DNA of 49,676 bases from Gammaproteobacteria bacterium (lineage in GTDB: Bacteria > Pseudomonadota > Gammaproteobacteria > Steroidobacterales > Rariloculaceae): positions 1 through 49,676 of the forward strand of contig JAJDVG010000054.1 of assembly GCA_022826245.1 (NCBI GenBank), written 5' to 3'. Both the position numbers and the translations under genes were made by a program. This document shows, piece by piece, positions 38,419 to 46,189 of this stretch (position 1 is the first letter of the stretch; every line of letters starts with the position of its first letter). Below the pieces are notes generated by a model. The model saw only the letters and a list, made by a program, of their open reading frames with translations. It was not told the DNA's origin and ran no database searches.

Positions 38419-39549
38419 ATGACCCGCGAGGCTCGAATTGCAAGCGCCGCAGCGCTGATCAGCGTTGTCGCATTGCTGCACATGCAGGTGCACGCACAGG
38501 TCTCCGTGCCCGTACTCGAAGGCGCGGCGGACATCCCGCGCTTCGCCGTCGATCCGTTCTGGCCGAAGCCGCTGCCGAACGACTGGATTCTCGGTCAGGT
38601 CGCGGGCGTTCATGTCGACTCGAACGACCGCATCTGGATCGTGCAGCGGCCGCGCTCGCTGACCGAGCGTGAGCTCGGCGCGAGCCAGCAGCCGCCGCTC
38701 AGCAACTGCTGCGTCGCGGCGCCGCCCGTGCTCGAGTTCGATCCGAGCGGCAATCTGCTGCGCGCCTGGGGCGGCCCCGCGGAGGGCTACGACTGGCCGC
38801 GCAACGAGCACGGTATCCACGTCGCCGATGGCTTCGTCTGGCTGGCCGGCAACGGCGAAGGCGACAACCAGATCCTCAAGTTCACGACCGACGGCGAGTT
38901 CGTCATGCAGATCGGCGCCGCCGACGAGAACACCGGCAGCAACGACACGGCGAACCTTGGCCGTCCGGCCGATCTCTTCGTCGACACGGCTGCGGGCGAA
39001 GTCTATGTCGCCGACGGTTACGGCAACCGGCGCGTCGTCGTCTTCGATGCCGACACCGGCGAATACAAGCGGCACTGGGGCGCTTACGGCAACCGGCCGC
39101 ACGACGATCCGATGCCTGCCTACGATCCTGCCGGCGAGCCATCGCAGCAGTTCGCAAGCCCGGTGCATTGCGTCTACGTGTCCACGGACCGCCTCGTTTA
39201 TGCCTGCGACCGCGCCAACAATCGCTACCAGGTGTTCGAGACGGACGGCACTTTCGTTTCCGAAGCTTTCTTCGAGCGCGCGACGCTGCTGAGCGGCTCG
39301 GTTTCGGATCTCGTGCTCTCGAACGACGCGGGCCAGGCCTGGATCTACATGGTCGACGGCATGAACAACGAAATCAGGATCGTCGAGCGGATGTCGGGCG
39401 TCACGCGGGCGAGCCTCGGCCGTTCGGGGCGCCTGGCCGGACAGTTCCATGTCGTGCACGACATCGCGGTCGATTCCCAGGGAAACCTCTACACGACCGA
39501 GGTCAACACCGGTCAGCGCGCGCAGAAGTTTCGCCGGCTCGACCAGTAG
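38419..39549 (+). CDS. Exported NHL-repeat beta-propeller protein
   Basis: The 376-residue protein has a signal peptide (ASAAALISVVALLHMQVHAQ). At least five NHL/SMP-30-type blades follow, with repeated patterns like GVHVDSNDRIWIVQR, GIHVADGFVWLAGNG and DIAVDSQGNLYTTEV. Such propellers occur in peptidyl-alpha-hydroxyglycine lyases, lactonases and binding proteins; no catalytic set is clear. GGGGAG lies 6 bp before the ATG. A -10-like TATCAT lies at 38384-38389. Confidence 0.85.
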   Translation: MTREARIASAAALISVVALLHMQVHAQVSVPVLEGAADIPRFAVDPFWPKPLPNDWILGQVAGVHVDSNDRIWIVQRPRSLTERELGASQQPPLSNCCVAAPPVLEFDPSGNLLRAWGGPAEGYDWPRNEHGIHVADGFVWLAGNGEGDNQILKFTTDGEFVMQIGAADENTGSNDTANLGRPADLFVDTAAGEVYVADGYGNRRVVVFDADTGEYKRHWGAYGNRPHDDPMPAYDPAGEPSQQFASPVHCVYVSTDRLVYACDRANNRYQVFETDGTFVSEAFFERATLLSGSVSDLVLSNDAGQAWIYMVDGMNNEIRIVERMSGVTRASLGRSGRLAGQFHVVHDIAVDSQGNLYTTEVNTGQRAQKFRRLDQ

Positions 39550-39715
39550 TCCTGCAACCGGTCGGCCCGCTGCGAATCATGCGGTGGGAATTCGGTGCGC
39601 TCACGGCGCGTGGTCGGTAGCCAAATCGGCTTTGGTGCGGAGATTCGCATCTTGTCTGCGGTTGCCGAGCCGTTTGCAATACGTGATAGGCTTCAGGAAC
39701 TTGAAAGTGGTCTTC

Positions 39716-40069
39716 ATGAACAAGGAAATCTACACCATCATTGGCGTGGGCGTTGCGCTGACTGCGATCATGCTGAGTTCTCAGGCCGCCCTGCGCGCCG
39801 ATATGCGCACCGAGCTTGCCGGCCTGCGCGCCGAGCATGCCGACATGCGCGCCGACATGCGCTCGGAGCATTCCGAGCTGCGGTCGCAAATCAGCGAGCT
39901 TCGCTCCGATATGCGGGAAGATTTCGCCGCCGTGCGCACCGAGATGGGAGATCTCCGCTCCGAGGTGGGCGATCTCCGCACCGAGGTGGGCGATGTCAGG
40001 GAGCGGGTGATCCGTATCGAATTCCGGCAGGGCGCATCGTCCCCTGGGCAAGAGGTTTTGGAACCATAG
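39716..40069 (+). CDS. Small membrane-anchored coiled-coil protein
   Basis: The 117-residue protein has one N-terminal hydrophobic helix (IYTIIGVGVALTAIMLSSQA, about 5-24). An almost uninterrupted coiled coil with heptad repeats follows (about 27-105), for example RADMRTELAGLRAEHADMR. I know no function. It would be anchored with the rod in the periplasm or cytoplasm, orientation unknown. The ribosome binding site is weak, so the start is less certain. Confidence 0.7.
   Translation: MNKEIYTIIGVGVALTAIMLSSQAALRADMRTELAGLRAEHADMRADMRSEHSELRSQISELRSDMREDFAAVRTEMGDLRSEVGDLRTEVGDVRERVIRIEFRQGASSPGQEVLEP
39941..40003. repeat. Three 21-bp tandem repeats in the coiled-coil gene
   Basis: Three in-frame 21-bp units (39941-39961, 39962-39982 and 39983-40003) each encode one heptad of the form E-M/V-GD-L/V-R-S/T/E. 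They suggest growth of the rod by slippage. Confidence 0.75.
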
Positions 40070-40085
40070 CGCAGAGGAGCCCGGG

Positions 40086-41216
40086 ATGTTCCAGAGAATT
40101 GCATTGATCCGCGTCCCTGCCGCAGTCGGCGTTGCGCTGCTGCCGCTGGCCGCGCTGTCGCAGGGGCCGGGCGGGGCGCCCGGCGCCACACCGACCGAGC
40201 TCAGATCGATTCCCGCCGAAACGACCATCGCGGCGGTCATGGATTCCGACTGGCAGCCGCCGCGCACCTCCTGGGGCGACCCGGTGATCGAAGGAGTCTG
40301 GAGCGTCGACGACATGCGCGGGATACCGCGCGAGCGGCCCGAGCAGTTCGGTACGCGCGAACGCCTCACGGACGAGGAGTTCATGCAGCGCGCCGGCCGC
40401 GACCAGGCCGGCCGCAATGCCGCCGAAGACACCGAGACCTTCCTGCGCAACGAGTGGGGCGTGCGCACCTTCGGTTACACGTCGCTCGTCGTCGACCCGC
40501 CGAACGGCCGCATACCGGAAATGAACGAGCAGGGGAGGGCGAGAGCGGCGGAACCCCGTGGCGGCACTTTCGGCCCGGGCCCATGGGACGACTTCGAGGA
40601 CTTCTCGCTCTACGACCGCTGCATCACGCGCGGCATTTTCGGTTCGGCGCTGCCGTCGATCTACGGCAATGGCATACGCATTGCCCAGAGCCCGACCGAA
40701 GTCTCGATCACGTACGAGATGATCCATGACACGCGGGTCATCAAGCTCGACGGCAGCCCGCACATGACCGGCGACATCCGGCAGTACCTCGGCAACGCCC
40801 GCGGCTATTGGGAGGGCGACACGCTCGTCGTCGAGACGAAGAACTTCACGGACAGGACCGGCGTCGGCGCCGCGGGCCGGCACAGCGAGGATCTCGTGCT
40901 CACGGAACGCTACACGCGCGTCGACCCGGACATGATCGAGCTGCTGGCGACGATAGACGATCCCGGAACGTTCACGGCGCCGTTCACGTATCGCATCATG
41001 ATCACGACGCAGCCGAACTACGAGGTCTACGAGTACTCCTGCCACGAGGGCAACAGCGCCGTCGGCTCGTCGCTGAGCGGCGAGCGGGCCTACGAGCGGC
41101 AGGTCGAGGAAGCCATCGCTGCCGGTCTGCCCGTTCCGCGCAGGAGCACCGGTCTTGAGGTCTATCGCCCACCCGGCGAGGATGCGGTGATTTTCAACAT
41201 CAACGAGAACGAGTAG
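40086..41216 (+). CDS. Exported hypothetical protein related to the DUF6152-like protein
   Basis: The 376-residue protein has a signal peptide (about 1-26, ending LSQ). The region about 240-330 has NARGYWEGDTLVVETKNFTD and a preceding IKLDGSPHM, matching the layout of the C-terminal domain of the protein encoded at 28181-29227. The DUF6152-type N-terminal domain is missing. Function unknown; location probably periplasmic. GAGGAG is 6 bp before the ATG. Confidence 0.75.
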   Translation: MFQRIALIRVPAAVGVALLPLAALSQGPGGAPGATPTELRSIPAETTIAAVMDSDWQPPRTSWGDPVIEGVWSVDDMRGIPRERPEQFGTRERLTDEEFMQRAGRDQAGRNAAEDTETFLRNEWGVRTFGYTSLVVDPPNGRIPEMNEQGRARAAEPRGGTFGPGPWDDFEDFSLYDRCITRGIFGSALPSIYGNGIRIAQSPTEVSITYEMIHDTRVIKLDGSPHMTGDIRQYLGNARGYWEGDTLVVETKNFTDRTGVGAAGRHSEDLVLTERYTRVDPDMIELLATIDDPGTFTAPFTYRIMITTQPNYEVYEYSCHEGNSAVGSSLSGERAYERQVEEAIAAGLPVPRRSTGLEVYRPPGEDAVIFNINENE

Positions 41217-41314
41217 CGCGAACCCACACATCGATGCCGGGCGAACGGCGGCTCGTCTGCTGCCCGACATCGGAACGGCGTTTTCTACGGAGCTTCGTTC
41301 CCGGGGAGGCCACC

Positions 41315-42610
41315 ATGAGATCCCTGAGACTTCTGTTGTGTTGCCTGCCCCTGATCGCCGCCTGTTCTCCGGGCGGCGGGCCGTCCTCCGCCGTCCTCTA
41401 CGAAGGCGCGTTGCTCATCGTCGGTGACGGCGCCGAACCGATCGGGAATTCGGCTTTCCTCGTCCAGGGCGGACAGTTCGCGGCGGTCGGCAGAGTCGGC
41501 GAGATCGATGCGCCGTTCGGCGCGGCACGCGTCGATCTGAGCGGCAAGACCGTCATGCCCGCGATCGTCGACGGCCACGTGCACCTGGGCTATGCGGACA
41601 TCGCGGCCGGGACGGACACGCCCGCGAACTACTCGCGCGAGAACATCGTCGAGCATCTCGAGCGCCTGGCCTGGTACGGCGTCGGGGCGGCGCTCAGCAT
41701 GGGACTGGACCGCAGGCAAATGTACGGCTTGCGCGAGGAAACGATTCCCGGAGCGGCCCTGTTCCGCATGGCGGGCGCCGGTATCGCAATGCCCGACGCC
41801 GGCCCCGGCGCCGCGGACCGGCGCGACGTCCCCTACGGCGTCACGACGGAAGCCGAGGCCCGGGCCGCCGTGCAGGAACTCGCCGCGGCCGGCGTCGACA
41901 TCGTCAAGATCTGGGTCGACGACAGGAACGGCACGGTCGAGAAACTGACTCCGCCGCTCTACCGGGCGGCCATCGACGAGGCTCATGCGCAGGGACTGCG
42001 CGTCGCGGCGCATATCTACTATCTCGAGGACGCCACGGACCTGCTGCGCGCGGGGATCGACGGTTTCGCGCACGGCGTGCGCGACGTCACCGTCGACCGC
42101 GAGTTTCTGAACCTGCTGGCCGAACGTCCGGACGTGTTTCTCATGCCGAACCTGCCCGACAGCGGTTACCTGACCGAACGCGATCTGCTCGTTCGCGCCG
42201 AAACGCTGCCCGAGTCGGCGGTCGAGCGCATGCGCGAACAACTCGCGGCAAGGACGGGTCCGGTCCCGTCGCCGTTCTTTCGTCTGCAAGCGGACAATCT
42301 GTTGCGCATGCAGGACGCGGGCGTGCGCGTCGTGCTCGGCACGGACGGTGACGGCGCCGGATGGGACGCTCACGAGGAGATGGCCGACATGGTAGCCGCA
42401 GGCATGACGCCCGCCGACGTCATCGTCGCGTCAACGAGCGCGGCGGCGGCTGTCGCCGGGCTCGACGACCGGGGAACGGTGGCTGAAGGCATGAGCGCCG
42501 ACTTCATCGTGCTCGAAGCCAATCCGCTCGAGAACATCTACAACACGCGCCGCATCGATGCCGTTTATCTGCGCGGGTCCGAAGTCGATCGGTCCGGCTG
42601 GACCGAATAG
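41315..42610 (+). CDS. Amidohydrolase-family lipoprotein
   Basis: The 431-residue protein has a lipoprotein signal with lipobox LIAAC (Cys17). It is a metal-dependent amidohydrolase: DGHVHLG (His88, His90), a candidate carbamylated Lys in IVKIWVDD, His in VAAHIY and FAHGVRD, and Asp in GTDGDGAG. It resembles imidazolonepropionase-like and Xaa-Pro/organophosphate hydrolases of the periplasm. The substrate is unknown. GGAGG lies about 6 bp before the ATG. Confidence 0.85.
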   Translation: MRSLRLLLCCLPLIAACSPGGGPSSAVLYEGALLIVGDGAEPIGNSAFLVQGGQFAAVGRVGEIDAPFGAARVDLSGKTVMPAIVDGHVHLGYADIAAGTDTPANYSRENIVEHLERLAWYGVGAALSMGLDRRQMYGLREETIPGAALFRMAGAGIAMPDAGPGAADRRDVPYGVTTEAEARAAVQELAAAGVDIVKIWVDDRNGTVEKLTPPLYRAAIDEAHAQGLRVAAHIYYLEDATDLLRAGIDGFAHGVRDVTVDREFLNLLAERPDVFLMPNLPDSGYLTERDLLVRAETLPESAVERMREQLAARTGPVPSPFFRLQADNLLRMQDAGVRVVLGTDGDGAGWDAHEEMADMVAAGMTPADVIVASTSAAAAVAGLDDRGTVAEGMSADFIVLEANPLENIYNTRRIDAVYLRGSEVDRSGWTE

Positions 42611-42652
42611 ACCCGTAGGTCAGGCTCGCCTGTCATTGGACGAGGCTCGCGA

Positions 42653-43363
42653 TTGAGCCCCACGGCCGGATTTGGCTACGATCAACCGATGAGCCATTCC
42701 GTACGCAGCCACCTGCGTCTTGAGATCGACGCCTACGACGAAGCGATTCGAACCTACATCCCGGGTTACGAAACGGCGCTCGATCGTGCCGCCGAAGAGG
42801 TGGCGGATATCTCCCCGGCGCTGGTCGTGGACCTCGGCGCCGGCACGGGCGCGCTGACCGAAGCGATCCTGGAGCAGGACGGCGTCGGCCATGTGACTGC
42901 CGTGGATGTGGATCCGGAGATGCTGGACCAGGCGCGCGAGCGCCTGGCCCGCTTCGGAAGCCGCGTGAGTTTCCGCGAGGCGTCCTTCGATGCGCCGCTG
43001 CCCGAGTGCGATGCCGTTGCCGCATCTCTGGCACTGCACCACGTGCCCACGTTGGCGGGCAGGGCGGCGCTTCATCAGCGCATCTTCGAAGCGCTTCGGC
43101 CGGGAGGCGTGTTCGTCAATGCCGACGTCACGCTCAGCACGCAAGCGAAGTCGCGCGAGCGCACCTGGCGTCTTTGGGCCGCCCACCTCGTATCCTGTGG
43201 AATCACCGAGGAGCGCGCCTACCGGCATTTCGACGAATGGGCGCTCGAGGACACGTACTTTGCGCTCGAGGATGAACTCGCCGCGATGCGCGAGGCCGGC
43301 TTCGATGCCGAATGCATCTGGCGCGACGCCCCGAATACGCTCATGGTGGGGCGCAAGGGCTGA
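42653..43363 (+). CDS. Class I SAM-dependent methyltransferase
   Basis: The 236-residue protein has the SAM-binding motif VVDLGAGTGAL, the acidic end of strand 2 (AVDVDPEM) and the ALRPGGVF segment typical of class I methyltransferases. The substrate is unknown. The TTG at 42653 has GAGG 7 bp upstream; ATG 42689 lacks a visible ribosome binding site but is possible. It lies on the same strand as prpC, 65 bp before it. Confidence 0.82.
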   Translation: MSPTAGFGYDQPMSHSVRSHLRLEIDAYDEAIRTYIPGYETALDRAAEEVADISPALVVDLGAGTGALTEAILEQDGVGHVTAVDVDPEMLDQARERLARFGSRVSFREASFDAPLPECDAVAASLALHHVPTLAGRAALHQRIFEALRPGGVFVNADVTLSTQAKSRERTWRLWAAHLVSCGITEERAYRHFDEWALEDTYFALEDELAAMREAGFDAECIWRDAPNTLMVGRKG

Positions 43364-43395
43364 CCGCCGTTGCTCCTTGTGCCGGCCGCGAACCC

Positions 43396-43401
43396 TATAC
43401 T
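43396..43401 (+). promoter_or_regulatory. Candidate -10 box of prpC
   Basis: TATACT lies 27 bp before the prpC start. The best upstream hexamer, TTGCTC at 43370-43375, is 20 bp away, so the promoter assignment is weak. Confidence 0.3.
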
Positions 43402-43428
43402 TGCTGCTGAACGAACGCGGGAGCCGGC

Positions 43429-44550
43429 ATGAGTCAGAAAAAAACGGGTGGATTGGCCGGCGTCGTCGCCGGCCGGACCGCGATCTGCACGGTGGGCAAG
43501 GAAGGCGCGGGCCTCACCTATCGCGGCTACGACATCGACGACCTCGCCGACAATGCCTGTTTCGAGGAGGTCGCCTACCTGCTGCATCACGGCAAGCTGC
43601 CCAACGCCGGCGAGCTGACTGCCTACCGTGACAGGCTCAAGTCATTGCGCGCCCTGCCCGGCGAACTCAAGCGCGTGCTCGAGTCCGTTCCCGCCGACAC
43701 CCATCCCATGGACGTGCTGCGCACGGGCAGCTCGGTGCTCGGCAACCTGGAGCCCGAGACGGATTTCTCCGGACAGCGCGACGCCGCGGACCGCCTGCTC
43801 GCCACGTTCCCGTCCATGCTGCTCTACTGGCACCGGTTTCACGCCGACGGCAAGCGGATCGACACGGCTACCGACGACGACGGCGTCGCGGGTCACTTCC
43901 TGCACATGCTGCACGATGCGCCGCCGGGCGAACTGCACCGGCGCACGCTTGACACCTCGCTGATCCTCTATGCCGAGCACGAGTTCAACGCGTCGACCTT
44001 CACCGCGCGGGTCATCGCCGCGACGCTGTCCGACTTCCATTCCGCGATCACCGGCGCCATCGGCGCGCTTCGAGGGCCGCTGCACGGCGGCGCGAACGAG
44101 GCCGCCATGGAACTGATCGAGCGGTTCGATTCACCGCGGGCCGCAGAGCAGGGCATTCACGAAATGCTGGCCCGCAGGGAACTCATCATGGGCTTCGGCC
44201 ATCGCGTCTACACGCGCTCCGATCCGCGCAACGCGGTCAACAAGCGCATGTCCAGGCGGCTTGCAGAAGAGGCCGGCGACGAGCGCCTGTACCCGGTCTC
44301 GGCGGCCATCGAGCGGGTCATGTGGGAGGAGAAGAAGCTGTTCGCCAACGCCGATTTCTATTCGGCGAGCATGTACCGCTTCATGGGTATCCCGACGAGT
44401 CTCTTCACGCCAATTTTCGTGTGCTCGCGCATTACCGGCTGGTCGGCCCACGTCTTCGAACAACGCGCGGACAACAAGCTCATTCGGCCCGGCGCGGAAT
44501 ACACCGGGCCGGGTCTCAGGCCCTGGGCGCCGGTCGACGAGCGGGACTGA
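43429..44550 (+). CDS. prpC: 2-Methylcitrate synthase / citrate synthase family
   Basis: The enzyme condenses propionyl-CoA with oxaloacetate in the 2-methylcitrate cycle. The 373-residue length fits the PrpC-type short citrate synthases. Catalytic His219 (LHGGANE) and His258 (GFGHRVY) are present, and the N-terminus GRTAICTVGKEGAGLTYRGYDI-like start (GLTYRGYDID) is typical. GGAG precedes the ATG. The assignment as methylcitrate rather than citrate synthase rests on the adjacent prpD. Confidence 0.88.
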   Translation: MSQKKTGGLAGVVAGRTAICTVGKEGAGLTYRGYDIDDLADNACFEEVAYLLHHGKLPNAGELTAYRDRLKSLRALPGELKRVLESVPADTHPMDVLRTGSSVLGNLEPETDFSGQRDAADRLLATFPSMLLYWHRFHADGKRIDTATDDDGVAGHFLHMLHDAPPGELHRRTLDTSLILYAEHEFNASTFTARVIAATLSDFHSAITGAIGALRGPLHGGANEAAMELIERFDSPRAAEQGIHEMLARRELIMGFGHRVYTRSDPRNAVNKRMSRRLAEEAGDERLYPVSAAIERVMWEEKKLFANADFYSASMYRFMGIPTSLFTPIFVCSRITGWSAHVFEQRADNKLIRPGAEYTGPGLRPWAPVDERD

Positions 44551-44565
44551 CTCCCATCAACCGGC

Positions 44566-46089
44566 ATGAGTTCCATCGATCACCGCTCGGCCGAGCGTCC
44601 CGAACCCGATGAGCTGCTGACGGCGATCGCCGACTACGTGGCAGACCAGCCAATCGAATCCGCGCTCGCCTACGAGACCGCGCGCTATTGCCTGCTCGAT
44701 TCGCTGGCCTGCGCGTTCCAGGCCCTGTCGACACCGGCCTGTGCGAAGGTGCTGGGGCCGGTCGTGCCCGGCGCCGAACTCGTGGGCGGCGCGCGCGTGC
44801 CGGGGACGTCCTGGCGGCTCGATCCGGTGGCCGCCGCTTTCAACATCGGCACGCTCGTGCGCTGGCTCGACTTCAACGACACCTGGCTCGCGGCCGAGTG
44901 GGGGCATCCCTCGGACAACCTCGGCGCCATCCTGGCGGTCGCGGATTACCTGGGTCAGGAGTCGGGACAACGCCTGTACGCTGACAGGCGCAACGCCGGC
45001 GGCGACGGTTCCGCTCGCGGCGGCGCCAGCGGCAGTCCACGGCCGACCGGCGTTCGCACGGTGCGCGATGTCCTGACGGCCATGATCAAGGCCCACGAGA
45101 TACAGGGCGTGCTGGCGCTTGAGAACAGTTTCAACCGCGTCGGCTACGACCATGTGCTGCTCGTGCGCGTTGCGTCCACTGCCGTGGCCACGCGGATGCT
45201 CGGCGGCGACCGGGACCGGATCGTCGATGCCGTCTCCAACGCCTGGATCGACGGCGGCGCGCTGCGCACCTACCGGCATGCACCGAATACCGGTTCGCGC
45301 AAGAGCTGGGCGGCCGGGGACGCCACGAGCCGGGGCGTGCGTCTGGCGCTGCTGACGCTGGCGGGCGAGATGGGCTATCCCTCGGCGCTCAGCGCACCCC
45401 GGTGGGGATTTTCCGACGTGATTTTCGGCGGCCGGGAGATCGGCCTCGCGCGGCCGCTAGGCAGCTACGTCATGGAGAACATCCTCTTCAAGACTTCCTT
45501 CCCGGCCGAGTTTCACGCCCAGACCGCCGTCGAGGCCGCGCTTGTCCTGCATCCGCAGGTCAGGAACCGCCTCGGCGAAGTCTCCGAAGTGGTCATCGAA
45601 ACGCAGGAACCGGGCGTGCGCATCATTGACAAGACCGGACCGCTCGACAACCCGGCCGACCGCGATCACTGTATCCAGTACATGGTCGCGGTCGCGCTCG
45701 TCTTCGGCGAACTTACGGTGCGCCACTACGAGGACGAGATCGCGGCCGATCCGCGTATCGACGCGCTGCGGGCGCTGACGACCGTGCGCGAGAATCCGGC
45801 TTTCACGCGCGACTACTACGACCCCGACAAGCGCTTCATCGGCAACGCCGTGCAGGTTCGCTTCGCCGACGGCAGCGCTACCGAGCGCCTCGAGGTCGCC
45901 GTCCCGATCGGTCACCGCGCACGCCGCGCGGAAGGCTTGCCGTTGCTCATGGAGAAGTTCCGCAGCAACGTGCAGCCCGCACTGGAGCCTGCGGCCTGGG
46001 AGCGTTTGTGGGCACTTGCCAACGACCAGATTCTCCTGGAGTCGGTGTCGGTCCGCGAGTTCATGGGGCTGCTTACACCCTCTCGATAA
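44566..46089 (+). CDS. prpD: 2-Methylcitrate dehydratase
   Basis: This enzyme of the MmgE/PrpD family dehydrates 2-methylcitrate. The 507-residue product is somewhat longer than E. coli PrpD (483). Landmarks are [43 protein letters not shown] and [13 protein letters not shown]. The extra length comes in part from a Gly/Ser/Arg-rich insertion at about residues 143-163. It starts 15 bp after prpC and is co-transcribed. prpB, needed to finish the cycle, is not in the window. Confidence 0.93.
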   Translation: MSSIDHRSAERPEPDELLTAIADYVADQPIESALAYETARYCLLDSLACAFQALSTPACAKVLGPVVPGAELVGGARVPGTSWRLDPVAAAFNIGTLVRWLDFNDTWLAAEWGHPSDNLGAILAVADYLGQESGQRLYADRRNAGGDGSARGGASGSPRPTGVRTVRDVLTAMIKAHEIQGVLALENSFNRVGYDHVLLVRVASTAVATRMLGGDRDRIVDAVSNAWIDGGALRTYRHAPNTGSRKSWAAGDATSRGVRLALLTLAGEMGYPSALSAPRWGFSDVIFGGREIGLARPLGSYVMENILFKTSFPAEFHAQTAVEAALVLHPQVRNRLGEVSEVVIETQEPGVRIIDKTGPLDNPADRDHCIQYMVAVALVFGELTVRHYEDEIAADPRIDALRALTTVRENPAFTRDYYDPDKRFIGNAVQVRFADGSATERLEVAVPIGHRARRAEGLPLLMEKFRSNVQPALEPAAWERLWALANDQILLESVSVREFMGLLTPSR

Positions 46090-46189
46090 CGCAGCCGTTT
46101 TCCGAATTACCTCCAACGCGGTAGTTGGCAACCGCCGGTGCAATATTCAATACTCCGCATCGAACTACGGGAATCTGACAGGGACGTGC

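Noticed and set aside
46016..46189. Upstream extension of the GPP34-P450 to an ATG at 46016
   Set aside because: It would overlap the prpD end by 74 bp and adds residues with no family match; the GTG at 46190 has a ribosome binding site and begins at the GPP34 domain.
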